From assembly GCA_001557505.1 (NCBI GenBank), contig LSAX01000003.1, positions 4,216,001-4,280,000 of the forward strand: a stretch of DNA of 64,000 nucleotides, given 5' to 3'. This document shows, one piece after another, positions 35,611 to 49,560 of this stretch; the first letter of the stretch is position 1, and each line of letters starts with the position of its first letter. The notes beneath the pieces were generated by a model. It was not told the origin of the DNA, searched no databases, and saw only the letters and a list, made by a program, of their open reading frames with translations. A program made the position numbers and the translations under genes. Origin of the DNA: Reticulascus tulasneorum (Eukaryota > Ascomycota > Sordariomycetes > Glomerellales > Reticulascaceae).

Positions 35611-38212
35611 ATGCAAGCTCTATACATCTACACTGTCAACTTGCCGCTCGCGGGACAGCTGGTCAAGAGACTGAGCCTGGCAATGCTAATGGGCTTCTTG
35701 TGGTGCTGCCGGCCGCTAATCCAGAGTTTTAACATGCACAATTGGCGACAGACCGTCCTCCTCATAAACCCTGTCTTTATATATATTTGTCTCGTCTACC
35801 AGATCCATCACAGTGACGACATGCTTTCCGGTTTAGCCATTGTGCGGCCACTGATCTGGATTGCCTCGTCGAGCATCACCGCAACCCTGTTTGGCGCCAC
35901 CGTCGTGCTTGCATCTGGCAATCCCAGGGTCGGCATGGCCGCCTCTATGGCGTGGTTGTTGGTGGCAAAGACTGCAAAGTGGAAGCTCGTGCTGCTGGAA
36001 ATCTTCGTCCGGGAAATGTATCTCGACCACGGAGACTTCTTCTTCGCCGTGCTGCGCCGTGATGCCAGGCGGCAGGCGTCGCATCTTGTCACGCACGTCA
36101 TGCTGTGCGGGATCGGCTCCGCGATTGGCAAAGCATTGGGCTTCATTCCGTCGCTATACTGGTTCAACACATGGGTATGCCCGCCGAACGCCCTATTGAT
36201 TCTCCTCTCCGATGTGAAGGCGGAGTACAAGAGGTTCAGGCGCATCAACACAAGGACCAATCTACGCCTCACCATCTCTCAGAGATCGCCATTGCTTGTC
36301 TACACACCTTTGCCTACTGGAAATATACGGCTCCTGGTGATTCACCCACGCCACACAGATTACCCGGTCAGATGCTCTCTCGTTGAAACGCCGCTGACCG
36401 CCGCACCGGCCTTCGAAGCCGTATCTTACTGTGTAAGTAAATCTCGTTGTACGGTTCAGGGGCTCTTATCCGACGCCAGTCTCACAGAGCATCCAATGGA
36501 ACACAGCCATTGTCCTTCCATGGCTCTTCTAGTTCATTGAAAGGAGCGTATTTAGCAGTTACTGATGTACAAGAGTGTAGTGGGGCGACGCATCGAGAAA
36601 CTTTGTAATTTCTATCGACCAGCATGTCCTTCGCATTCCGGGAAACGCATTTAACCTCCTCTGCGACCTGAGTTCATCCGTGTGCCCGCGCCTTATTTGG
36701 ATTGACTCAATCTGCATCAACCAGGATGACGAGGCCGAAAAGACGGCCCAGGTCCTGCTTATGGGTGACATATACCGGTCGGCGGCGCTCGTCACTGTCT
36801 GGCTGAGGACGTCTCGTGCACCACGGCCAACCGTATTCGAAGAGTATCGGGACACCATAGCAGGCGTCAGGGTCATGGAGGCCATCGAGGGACTTGCCAA
36901 CGTGGGCGGATTTTACGATGCCAACTTCCTGTATCGGAAACTGGCCTCCTCACGAACGCGGGGTGATCCGTTTTGGCAGCCGTGGATGGATCTGCTCGAG
37001 CACGACTATTTCTCGCGCATATGGGTCGTCCAGGAGCCCGTGATTGGCGCGGAGGCCGTGCGCGTCGTACTCAACCGCGTCGAGCTCGACTGGGCGACCT
37101 TTGCCGGCGGCTTACTGACGCTCCGCCGCGTCGCCCCGGGCCTGCTTCAGTGGGGTGACTCCTTAGGCGTGGGCACCCGGACGTGGTCGCGGACGAGGAG
37201 CCTTACCAACCTGAGCATGGTCGACGGTTGGCGGCGTAAGAGCAGTGCGGGAGAGCCCATATCGCTGGCCGAAGTGCTAAAGCACACGGGCGGGTTCAAA
37301 GCGACGGACCCCCGGGACAAGGTATTTGGCATACAGGGCTTCGTGGAGGCGGCCAAAGGGCCTTACAAGACGCGCCCAGAATACTCGAAGTTGCACATGC
37401 AGGTCTATCTCGAAGCCGCTCTGCGTTTGCTAGATGAGACAGACATCTCTATGATGCTATCGATGGCCGGGATCGGTCAACACCAACCGAGCGAAACGCC
37501 GAAAGGCGGCCAGTTACCGTCCTGGGTGCCGGACTTCAGCCAGTCCTTGCACTGCGCCATCCTCTCACACGACGTGGACGGTTTAAACTACAGGGCAGGT
37601 TTGCCGGGGATTGACTCGAGCTTTCAGGTGATAGGCGAGGAGTTAGGCCTATCTGTTTCATTATTGGACTCCGTCGAGAGGCTTGCGCCGGTTTTGTCCC
37701 TTGGACGTGGCAACATGGGGAGCTGGGAGCCTTCGGATTGGAAGAACTGTGTTCTCGTTCTCCAAGATTCCAGATCTCTAGTATTGCAGTCAAGGGAGTC
37801 TCGCTTGCTTTATGAGGCGGCTGAGCCCCCGCAGACTATGGAGGAAGTCTTCTGGCGTCTGCTCATCGGTGACCGAACCCGACATGAACGTCCCGCTCCG
37901 CCCTCCGTGCGTAACGACTTCCTTCAATTTGTACAACTCCTCAATCGTATGGAGCCACTGCTGGAGAGAACCGACAGTATCACATGGGCAAGCGAAGATG
38001 ACATGGCGCGCAACGAAAAGGGCGCCGTCTACTCCCAGCTTGTTGCCTGGGGATGGTCTAGTAGGCGGGTGTGCAGAATGTTGAAGGGATACGTCGGCCT
38101 TGTGCCCCAGCTGACTCAAGAAGGCGATGTGGTTGCGATTGTGAAGGGTGCACAAAACACATTTGTGCTAAGACCGTCATCGATGCCAAACTGTTATCGG
38201 CTAGTAGGGTGA
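35611..38212 (+). CDS. Polytopic membrane region fused to a HET domain
   Basis: The model is join(35611..36432, 36581..38212), 817 aa, starting MQALYIYTVN. Residues 1-200 hold several hydrophobic segments (VLLINPVFIYICLVYQIHH, LIWIASSSITATLFGATVVL, MAASMAWLLVAKTAKWKLVL, ALGFIPSLYWFNTWV). The HET lead-in YTPLPTGNIRLLVIHP starts near 231. The intron falls inside the core motif: exon 1 ends FEAVSYC and exon 2 starts WGDASR, rebuilding the canonical SYxWG, which strongly supports the splice. LIWIDSICINQDD (about 312), VTVWLRTS, IWVVQEPVIGAEAV (about 422) and LPSWVPDFSQ follow, with C-terminal GDVVAIVKGAQNTFVLRP. It is therefore one gene, not two neighbours. The membrane part is of unknown family. 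An upstream first exon cannot be excluded because the open frame continues 5-prime of the ATG. Confidence 0.82.
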
Positions 38213-39493
38213 ATGTTATGTACACGGCGTCATGGATGGTCAGTGTTATGGCAAGGACCTTATGAGATCCATTAGGTTAATATAACGGCCTGAATACAAT
38301 ATCCATCACGTACAACCACCTTACCTTACATGAGATCGAAACTTCGCTCTGAAAAACAGGGAGGGGACAGAAATATCTTTTGTGGCACCCACGCCAGTGC
38401 CGCGATTTACAAAAGCCCATGGCTATTGCCACGTCTGGACTAGGCATCGCTTTGGCCAGATTCTGCCATTTTCCTTGTCAGAATCTCGGCCTACGGTACG
38501 TCTCGCTCGAACATCTCTTCATAATTCAGGGCGACACAGGACGAAACATGGAGGTATCACCAACATGGCAACATCTATGGGGATGAATGCGCTTATGATC
38601 CCCGACCTCCAAATCTTTTCTAAGTTTGTACATCCGCAGCACTAGCCGCTTCAAGTCATCCAGTCGGTGCGTATACCAGTATATAAGCACGGGTTTGACT
38701 ATGCTCCAAGTGTCCCGCAATTCTCCAGGCCGTGCTTCTTCTTCTGTTTTCGGGGGGTGTTGCGAGTTCCTCAGCCTCCACTCACCGCAGCTTTCGATGC
38801 AGGCACTAAACCGTTTTCTGCTCGGCTCTGGTAGCACGGGCATGGACTCTGCCCTTCGAAGCGACTGATTGTCGATACTTCCACGGTCGAAGTCGGCATT
38901 GCGGGAGACGGAGGTGTGCGCGGCGTGTGGTGAATGATCCACTCGGACGCGGCCTGAGGAATGGGTGCGACGGGCGTGGCAGCGCGCAGGCCAAACGGAG
39001 CTTCGATGCTCACATACCCGCACCCGACGACGGGAATATAGTATACCGTCCAGGATCCCCCCCTTCTCATGAAGCGCTTAGTTTGCGCGCCATGGGCACC
39101 ACCTCGTTCCTCAGCTTGAACTTAGGGTTTGGTTTCTCCGGCTCTGCCAGCTTCCAGCGTTGAAATCCTGGTATCTTACCCTGTCCTCACCAAGTCCGGG
39201 CGCATGCAGAGTGCTTATCTCGACGTCACGAAGCAAGGCCCCCCAGCCACCTGGACCAAGGATCTGGTTGCATGCGGAGTTGGCTTCGCCTCACACTTGC
39301 TCCAGTAAGATTCTACTTCGCAGTCTGCGTGCCCCACTTCTAATTAGATAGTTCTTCTCGACACACCAGGGTGTCATCCCGAACAAAACAAACAAAAGCC
39401 TCGCCGTTTCCCCACAACCTCGGGATGCGAGTGTAGCTCTTCAGTTCTTAGTCCGGTCCGTGTAATTCTCGACTTAACCGGCGCCGTATCCGA
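38213..39493. other. No convincing gene
   Basis: This contains the 3-prime flank of the membrane-HET gene and the promoter of the Cys-rich GPI-type gene. The longest frame (minus, 39023-38526) shows no domain or splice continuation. Confidence 0.4.
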
Positions 39494-40484
39494 ATGCCTG
39501 GTCTCAAAACCCAGCTGCTGGTGCGCTCCACCATGCTCTTTGCACTGCTTCTCTCCGCGACTCTCGCAACAGCATTGCAGTTTCGAGCGGCACCGGAACT
39601 CGTACTCCAAGATGAGCCCTCCCCAACATGCGATGCGCCGCGCTGGGCAATCACGCCTGCGCCTCCTGCAGAGCATGTCAAAATGATGCTTGCGAAACGG
39701 CAGCAGACGAGCTTCATTGGGTTCTTTTCATGGTACGGATCATGTGAGTCGGGACTACTCTCTGCCCACTGATTGCGGGCGAGCTAATGAATCAGGGGTT
39801 TCTCAAACCTGCCCGCCCGATAAATTTTTCGCCGCTGATCCAACGTACGGCGTCTGCTGCCCGCTGGATGGAGGGCCGTGTCCCATCGGGACGGCTTGCG
39901 GTGGACCGAACAACAACTGGGCGCTTGCTGCGGGAGGGGCAAGCGGGGACTGGTTAGTAAACTCTGCTAATAACCGACTCTGTGTTCCCGAGGCCCTGGG
40001 AATGCGATGTGACCAAGACGATACTGACCAGCTGCAGCGGCGCGGAGAAAACGTGCGATACCATCACGCTACTTCGCGCAACACCCGACGTAGATCCTCG
40101 GAGAATGATTCTGTGTCTGCCCGTAACAGATCTATTTGCCATACCGAAGACCTGGTATCGCGCCACATTCCCATGTAAGTCATGCACCCGCGGTCCACCC
40201 GATCGTTAAAAGTATGCAAAAGGGCGGGAACTAACTAGCCAGTGACCACTGAGGTTCCAACGCCGAGCACCAGGACCAGGACCAGAACGCAAATTCTGGA
40301 AGATACGGTCACTCAAACGCTAAGGATTACCGTTACGCCCACGCCCACGCCCACGCCAACATCTGACTCTGGTGGCCTGTCGGGTCTGGGTCCAGATCAG
40401 CCTGGTATGGGTTCCGTGTCTCTGCCCTCTTGGATTTCGGCTGTTGTCTTTTTTGCGACGTTTGCGATCATGGTCATGCTATGA
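39494..40484 (+). CDS. Small Cys-rich GPI-type surface protein, copy A, 4 exons
   Basis: The model is join(39494..39743, 39796..39952, 39993..40174, 40243..40484), 276 aa. A signal peptide (TMLFALLLSATLATALQF) is followed by a KRQQTSFIGFFSWYGS segment. A Cys-rich core carries SQTCPPDKFFAADPTYGVCC, GPCPIGTACGGPNNNW and CSGAEKTCDTITLLRATP, ending IPKTWYRATFP. A Thr/Pro-rich stalk (VTPTPTPTPT) and a hydrophobic C-terminus (WISAVVFFATFAIMVML) suggest GPI anchoring. Intron phases are 1, 2 and 1, all with GT..AG ends; the second intron is only 40 nt. The family is unnamed to me. Surface location is inferred from the signal peptide plus GPI-type tail. The gene on the minus strand at 46009-46949 is its paralog, with introns at the same places. 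Confidence 0.82.
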
Positions 40485-42250
40485 TGGGACACGTGGATGC
40501 ATCTGTTGCCCGTCTATCTCGGTTGATATCAAATACCTCGATAAGGAAAGGGAATATTGGGATGTGTGTAACACCAATTATTCAAGGAACAGCCACCTAA
40601 GAACATCCTCCCGAAACGCATTCTCGCGAATAGGATGGAGACTTCACATCTTTGCTTTTCTCAAGGCTCATGTACAAGGCGCATACATACAGTCGGGAAT
40701 GCATGATACAGATCCCTCCCCGGATATCCCATGAGGTGAGTATGCAAAAGATTAGTTCATTCGAGGAAGTCAAACTTCTCGCTTGGCGGAAGGAGTTCAA
40801 TGTTATACAATGAAAGACTCAAGGGTTCTGATCCTCCGAACAAATGACAAAAATCAGAGCAATCAACTCGAGCCATCCAGCATACCAACATCGGCACATT
40901 GCCCGCCCCGAAATCTAGCCGCAAAGTATTCTTCGTGTTAGCCCAGTGGCAATTGACGCCGTATTCCCCCTTTTCCTTCCTGCCCGCAATCAACATCCAT
41001 TGCGGCTTTCATGCTCCGTCATACGGTACCATGCGTGCATGCACATAGGTACAAAGTGAACAAGAAATGCTCGAATTCACCGCGCCCGAACACCATGTTG
41101 AGCAGCCCAACCCCTGCTCCCAATGTGGTAGCCAACTTGGGCCAGCGTCGCGGCTTCAAGCCCAAGACGGCTTCTTTGCTGAGATGTGTATGACCTCTCA
41201 GCGTCCATGATGGATGGACTTTTCCCCCGGTTCGAGATTCTTCAGCCGAGATTCGTTGGCTGAAGAGAATTTCTTGGCGAGCTGCGCACCTGATGGACTA
41301 CTGTTAAGCAGCCCACGTCGTGTCTGTTGCCTTGGCGTCGGATTGTCTGGCCAATCACTGTTAGACACCAGACCCCACGCTCAGTGTTGGAGACCGATGG
41401 TAGGGGATCAAACTGTCCCAAGGCATTTTGACACCAGACGACACAGTGTTAAGCAGCCCACCCACCGCCGTTTCGGTGGCTGGAGCACGCTAGGCTAGTT
41501 GGAAGTTCAGCAGCCACTGTTAAGAAGCACATTCGCTTGTGGCGCTGTGTGGTCCTAGAAAGAAGTTAGCCCTGTCATCATGGCTTCTCTCGGGGATCTG
41601 ACCGTTATTCGAGCAGCTCGCTTCTCTCGTGCCATGCCGTGCTTGGTTTCCCACAGTGGCTGGACTTCGCGACAGCGTTGAAGACACCATTGATGATGAC
41701 GGGCCGAGTGGAGCAGCAGATATTAGTTTGAGATCTAGGCCTTGGCGTCCGACAAGCCACTGCGAAGCCGGCCGTGTGCCGGAGCTAGGACAAGGCGTGA
41801 GCCTTGTTAAGCAGCCCACCCCCCCACCCTACAGCCTATTTACTGGCCACCGAGGCCGAAGTCCTCAATGGCGGACAAAGCCGCACGTATCGCCAACTCG
41901 TGGCGAATGCAGTACTGCCAGATCACAATGGCGCCGGGGGCGCCGTCCAGCACGCGTCGGGCCGCCGCCAGGGTCATCTCTACGGCCACGTCCAGCTGCA
42001 GCCGCAGGGCACGGACCGCAAAGCGCGGCGAGCGCCGAGTACGTTCGGTCCTGGATGATACAACAGTCAGTCATGTGAAAGCTATGCCAAAGTTTGGTTT
42101 TGCAAATGATGAATGCGGATCCAACAATGCCCGGTGATCGGCCACACGGCTTAGCAATGTGAAGCAATGATATGCCAAGCTTGGGGATTCCAGGACTGGG
42201 ACTGATGGACAAGCGGAGACTACAATGCACGAGGAAGTACTCACATTGCT

Positions 42251-42268
<18 letters not shown>
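40485..42268. other. Degenerate repeat region with an orphan GC-rich exon-like frame
   Basis: GTTAAGCAGCCCAC occurs three times (41303, 41448, 41806) with related flanks such as GACACCAGAC (near 41364 and 41430). On the minus strand a GC-rich frame at about 42050-41840 follows an acceptor-like CATCCAG and reads ALRLQLDVAVEMTLAAARRV then GAIVIWQYCIRHELAIRAAL to a stop; it could be a lone last exon. No complete gene is seen. Confidence 0.4.
41303..41819 (+). repeat. Dispersed 14-bp repeat GTTAAGCAGCCCAC, three copies
   Basis: Exact copies lie at 41303-41316, 41448-41461 and 41806-41819, with a variant (GTTAAGAAGCAC) near 41519. The second copy runs into a 6-bp-stem hairpin, CCACCG ... CGGTGG (41462-41479), followed after 10-15 bp by CTAG. 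The repeats suggest a decayed non-autonomous mobile element, but I could not define ends or target-site duplications. Confidence 0.6.
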
Positions 42269-42408
<140 letters not shown>

Positions 42409-43832
42409 GTATGGGAAGAGAGAAAGGGAAAAGATCAGGGACCAAAGGACGGAAGACGACATTCAGCCTACTCGTCGCCATTATGCACTTGCCATCGCTT
42501 GGAAAGCTTACAAGCGCAGTGCGGCGCTGACAGCATGGGAAGCAGCCTGTGGCAAGCGGTTTGGAAGCTCAGAGAGGAGTAACGATTCATTTATCTAAAG
42601 CTTGAAGGAACACCTGAAGTAATCCACTTTATGGCGTAAGAATACCGTCTGATCGTTCGACAGAGACCCACGACGGCCATTGACGGGAAGCTGACGTATG
42701 ATGTGCCGTCGATAAAGAACTGTCCAGATCGATATGGTCAATGTCATCTCCGCACCTAGCGTTCTTCTCCTATGGCTGGCAAAGGAATCTCGCGGACTAC
42801 GTTGAGATGAATCGCCATCAAGACGCCGTGTTTTCAGGTGGCTGAATTCCTCGCGCTGGGTAGCCACTTCCACCAGGTTGCGGATTGCTAAACCTTAAGC
42901 TTGGAACAAGAGTTGATGGCAATGAGGACCTGGGAACTGCCCTGCCAAGTCTGGCAAAAGCTCAGGTTGGGATGGCAATCCCAACTAGCCAAAATCTACT
43001 GCGCTTGCATGATCTGGCAGACTGCGAACCTGCAAGGCGGTGGGTACTTAAGTACTAGTATGGAGCGACATTTCCATCAGCCATCCTCGCGCCGTCCCTT
43101 TCTGCATTGCTGATACCGTTGGTGGAGGTCCACCAGACTGGTACGCTTTCCCATGAACAACCGGCCCAAGCGCCGTGGGACCTAAACAGAAGGAGTGTAT
43201 ACGTAACGTGCAACCCGCACAGGCCACAAAACGTCGGAGGAAGGGCAGCTTTTGAAAATGTACGGAATTTCCAGGTGCCCAGTGAAAGAGCCAAAGTTCC
43301 TTGAATCCAGGCGACGGGCCAAGGCTACGGGTTGAGGTACCCAGACAGACAGGACATTAAACGGATACGGGAGGAGAAAGGCTGGCTCTTAAAGGCTAGG
43401 ACAAAGTGAAGATGAATCTTAAGGGGGGGGAACGCATCGCCCAATAAGGTGTTCCACCAAATGGATGAACCTCGCCAATGTCGCTGTGGCACACTGACCT
43501 CACCTTGGAGCAAGTACTTGCTTTAGGGTATTCTACTTAGAATGATGCTTCCAGGAGGGTAAGAGTAATTAAAGGCTACCTACAGCCACTGCAGTTATAG
43601 GTCTTAAGTACTGTGATTACGGAACCTCAGCGCATTCGGTCACCAGTGTGGGTACCCGTGACCTCTTCAGGTTATTACCTGAGCAAAATAATTGCCCGAG
43701 ACTCAGGCCAGTTAGGGGGGTAACGCCCTGCATATTGGCAACGAGCCAGAGGTACCTTAGCTAAAAGGTGGCTTGATTCATGCTGTCAGAATCGCCCCCT
43801 ACTTAATTTATTTGAACAATTGTACCACAATC
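42409..43832. other. No gene seen
   Basis: Only short frames without motifs are present. G-runs lie near 43423-43430. The end of the stretch is the 3-prime flank of the F-box-like gene. Confidence 0.45.
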
Positions 43833-45358
43833 TCATATCGCGATGCACTGGTTGGCCTCTCTCTGAATCTGCCATAACGAAACGGGACGAACCACCTGAT
43901 TGAAAAGGTTCAAATGATGAATAGCATCGCCATGAGAATTTATGGTATCGCCGGTGTCCAGGAGTTCTTCGACGACCTGGAGCCCATGACGACCGCACTT
44001 GACTGCCACAGCTTCCCAGGATTGGATCACTCGAAGCTCTAGCGACAGATTCCAATTGCCTCGCCAAGTGATTGTAGCAGGCTGACCTTTCTCAGATGCC
44101 TGGTATCTGAAGACACCAGTTAGCGCCTTCCCGCCGTTCCACAACTCCATAATAGTTAGCCTTGGCATCTTTCTTACTGCCGCTGCAGCCGTCTGAAGCA
44201 TGTCGTTGATCTCCGTACGGCTCTCATCCGGTTGTAACAGTCGCGAGGTCAGCCCAAGCGACTGTAGATTGTTCCATACCCAACCGGGCTGACGTGCTTG
44301 GAAGAAGTATTCAGCATCTATGAGGTATGAAGCTGAGAGATGACTGAGGTTGAGACTTGCCTCTGCAAGTGATCTACTGACAGTAAATCTTGGTGTTCGC
44401 ATTGGCTCGGCATCGAGCGCGTCGTGTACCCCTTGGAACATAGCAACATACTCATCGTTGAAGTCTTCGAAAAAAACCATCTTTTTTAGCTGGTTGGGAA
44501 TAAATGCTTCGAAAAAACGCTGGTAGCCTAGGCAATTGTAACGATCAGCACATATTCAACTACACGAAGACTTCTTGGAGCATTACCCTCGTCAGTCCAC
44601 CGTTGGTCTATCCGACTCCATTCTCTCCAAGGCTCGTGGTGTATTTCTTGAAGCCTAGGCATATGATTGCAAAGCTCTTTGAGAAAACCTTCCTCCCACC
44701 GGTGGCGAGTTTGGCGCCGCAGAAGAAGACTTGTTATGGCCGTGACTTTCGGCAATTCTTGTCCAAATCCACCTAGCCTCTCAATATCCTCGAATTGTCT
44801 GTTGATGGATCTCATTGGCGGAAGAGAGACCTGCTCGCCATTGACCCAGCCATGACGCGGATCGTGAATCTTTGCCCTTTCTTGCTTACCATCTGACTCT
44901 GGTACAGTATCAGGCCCAAAATGGAAATTTCTAAAATGATGCTTGAGATCCCCGGGTGAGTGCAAGCTGATGTCGAGCACCAAGCATTCACTTGGTTCCC
45001 ATGTGCTGAGAACGAGAAAAAGTTCCAGAATGGCTTTATTGATGATGGCAGTGTTGCCCTCAAACCAAGGATCTGTCTCTTCAATCTCACACTCCGAACA
45101 GTCGTAATCTTGGAACTCTATGCTAAGCCATATGTATTTCACGAGTCTTTTCTGTCGATCAATCATGTCGCCAAATTTAGAAAGACGGGAAGGCGTAAGC
45201 TTGAGCCTGCTGAAGATCTTCTGCTCAATAACTCTCTGCCATTCTCGACAAACTATGGCATAGCGAGCTACAGAGCATCCGTTCTGAACCAGGGCTCTCA
45301 GAATCATTTGTCGAATCTCTGGGGCCAGAGATCCCCAGGGTGTCTTGCAGGATGCCAT
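43833..45358 (-). CDS. F-box-like protein, 2 exons
   Basis: The model is complement(43833..44527, 44566..45358), 495 aa, from the ATG at 45358. The N-terminus (PWGSLAPEIRQMILRALVQN, then YAIVCREWQRVIEQKIFSRL) fits the F-box-like pattern of a conserved leading L-P/A-x-E-I, a C-R-x-W Trp and an F-x-x-L end. The rest is unstructured or leucine-rich and typical of the large fungal F-box family, including LKKMVFFEDFNDEYV just after the splice junction. The 38-nt intron is supported because it joins exon 1 in frame to YQRFFEAFIPNQ. F-box proteins link SCF ubiquitin ligases to substrates; the partner is unknown. The gene sits between the two GPI-type paralogs. Confidence 0.75.
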
Positions 45359-46008
45359 TCTCGAAGAACTTTGCTCTTTTCAACTCTTGAGATATGGGGA
45401 AAGATTGTGTTCGTTTTGAAGCAGGGGTATAAAAGTAAAAGTGCGTCATATGCGAAGAATGCGTCTACTGGATAAAGGACCTTATATGTAGTGCTGCGTT
45501 TCTCGACAAAAGAATTCTAGTCTTCTTAAATGTATTTCAATAAGCTAACGGCAGAAACTTTTGGTTGAGCTGGTAAGTTTCCCTACTCCACGGTAACTCG
45601 GTTTCGGAGAACAATGGAGGCACAACTTACTAATTCTCAAATCGTTGGCTCAAATGGTCTTGTGGTCGTATCTCCGCGGTCCAAATTCTATTAGTCTGCT
45701 CAAATCAGGAGAACCACTGGGTCGGTCTGCAGGTTTCCATTATTTGAGCCAAGTTCCAAGCGCGGCAACCATTAATCCCCTGGACGTGGTTACATATCCA
45801 CCGTGCCTGGCTCAGTGAAATTAGCCAAGACCCGTCAACTACAGTATTTAGTACGCTCACTTTCATGACAAAGCCCATTAAAACCAAAGTTTAACCGTAT
45901 AACATTGTGTAAATACAGATAACATAGTTGAACCACAATTCTTCGTAATCGAATACAACCTCCCTCGATGAAGGATGACCAGGCCTGCAGCCGAGAGGAC
46001 CATCAAGA
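45359..46008. other. Intergenic, promoter of the F-box-like gene
   Basis: TATAAAAG lies on the plus strand at about 45428; AT-rich sequence follows. No gene seen. Confidence 0.4.
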
Positions 46009-46949
46009 TTACCAGCCAAATATCGCACCAGGCGCCAGAGCTGCCATCATTCCCAGCACCGGCGTAGCGATGCCGGCACCAGCGGTAGATGTCGATGTGG
46101 CTGGGAGGACAGGAATGACTGTCCTTTCAGTCGTCACTAATCGCAGTCAGTCATGGAAGCCCCCTTGATTGCAGAAACACAATCTATGTCGTCCTCCCGG
46201 CAGTTTGACCCATTCATACAATCGGCATATCCAGTCGGTACCACCTTCAGAAGTCGGGAAACTCACAGGCAAAAGTCGTTCGATACCAAGTTTGCGCAAT
46301 CGGCGCGGCTCCAGAGCAGATGAACCACGTATGGGCATCCACCTCTCCACGCGCGCTCAGCAGTGTGACGGGCCTGCACATCTTCCCAGAAGGGCTATCC
46401 AATCTGTTAATAGAATTATTATCACACGAATCGAGAAGCGACTTGCCATGAAGCAGTGAAACCGTTGGGCCCGACTGGATTGTCACCACTGCAACCAGTA
46501 GCTGTGACACAGGATTGGTCTGCCGCATTACAGCAGTATCCGTACTTGGTGTCGGTGGCAAAGTATGAGTTTGTGCCGCAGTTTATTGACTCCCCTTACC
46601 AGATGTTAGTTCAGTTGAGGCAAATGTCCAACGCTAGCAACACCATTCAATGACGGGCACCGGGATATGCGCAGTCACGAGCTGAAAAGTTGGAAACCCG
46701 ATTTCAAGCAATCCGTGAACGACAACAAGGTGCAGGATATGCCCAGTAGAACTCACAATCTCCAGCATACTGGTAGAACCCAACAAACCCAGACAGCTCT
46801 CCTTGATGGTAGAACGGTGTAATTGCCGCTAGGTTGGCATCTTCTGTAGCATCGGCAGGCCCACTCAGCGTCGTGGATGGGGCGTTCTGGGCGCTGACCA
46901 ATGCCACCACCGAGATGAGGAACGGTAGGGCTGATGAGGGGAGGTGCAT
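46009..46949 (-). CDS. Small Cys-rich GPI-type surface protein, copy B, 4 exons
   Basis: The model is complement(46009..46136, 46267..46394, 46447..46594, 46757..46949), 198 aa, from the ATG at 46949. A signal peptide (SSALPFLISVVALVSAQN) precedes LSGFVGFYQYAGD. The core has SINCGTNSYFATDTKYGYCC, QSCVTATGCSGDNP, GKMCRPVTLLSARGEV and IAQTWYRTTFA. A Thr/Ala-rich stalk and a hydrophobic end (LGMMAALAPGAIFGW) suggest a GPI signal. Introns fall at the same positions and phases (1, 2, 1) as in the copy at 39494-40484, so the genes are paralogs in opposite orientation. The second intron has a GC donor (GCAAGT) and uses the acceptor GATAG; using the nearer acceptor would create a stop at the junction. 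Copy B has a shorter spacer and stalk than copy A. Confidence 0.78.
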
Positions 46950-47406
46950 CGTGACGCGCAGATGGTGGCGTCGTCGACGACCACGGTTGTCAAATTTACA
47001 GGACCAGAAATCAAAGTGAATGGAAGGGGAAAGGAGAAAACGGAAGTCTCGAGATCTCTTTGCACTTTGCCCATCTAATCAAAGTCCCGACTGTGCATCC
47101 CTGCCAGCTGAACGCCACAACGGGTACACCATCCGCATCCCGGCCCCCGAACACAAGTACGACAGTTTATGGCCGCTTAGGCAATGTCAAAGCAAGGCAA
47201 GCCGGAGTGGGCTATATGAATGGAGAAACTCTTTTCATACAATTTTGTATGAATTTCTTTTTTGATATTTAAAAACAGCTGCGTCATAACGCTCACCCCA
47301 TGCAGCTTTCAATACTTGGCTCACCGGTTGATGAGATGCTATCAGCAGTAACGTAAATGCTAACACTAGAGTCCCTTTGATGCCTACATCCTTCGGTACA
47401 TGGCTT
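46950..47406. other. Intergenic
   Basis: Promoter of GPI-type copy B and 3-prime flank of the xylanase gene. No gene seen. Confidence 0.5.

Positions 47407-49560
<2,154 letters not shown>

Noticed and set aside
36433..36580. Treating the membrane region and the HET region as two separate genes
   Set aside because: The splice rebuilds the HET core motif SYC/WGD in phase, so a single gene is better supported.
41303..41819. CRISPR-like array from the repeated 14-mer
   Set aside because: There are only three copies, spacings are very unequal (145 and 358 bp), there is no cas gene, and the genome is eukaryotic.
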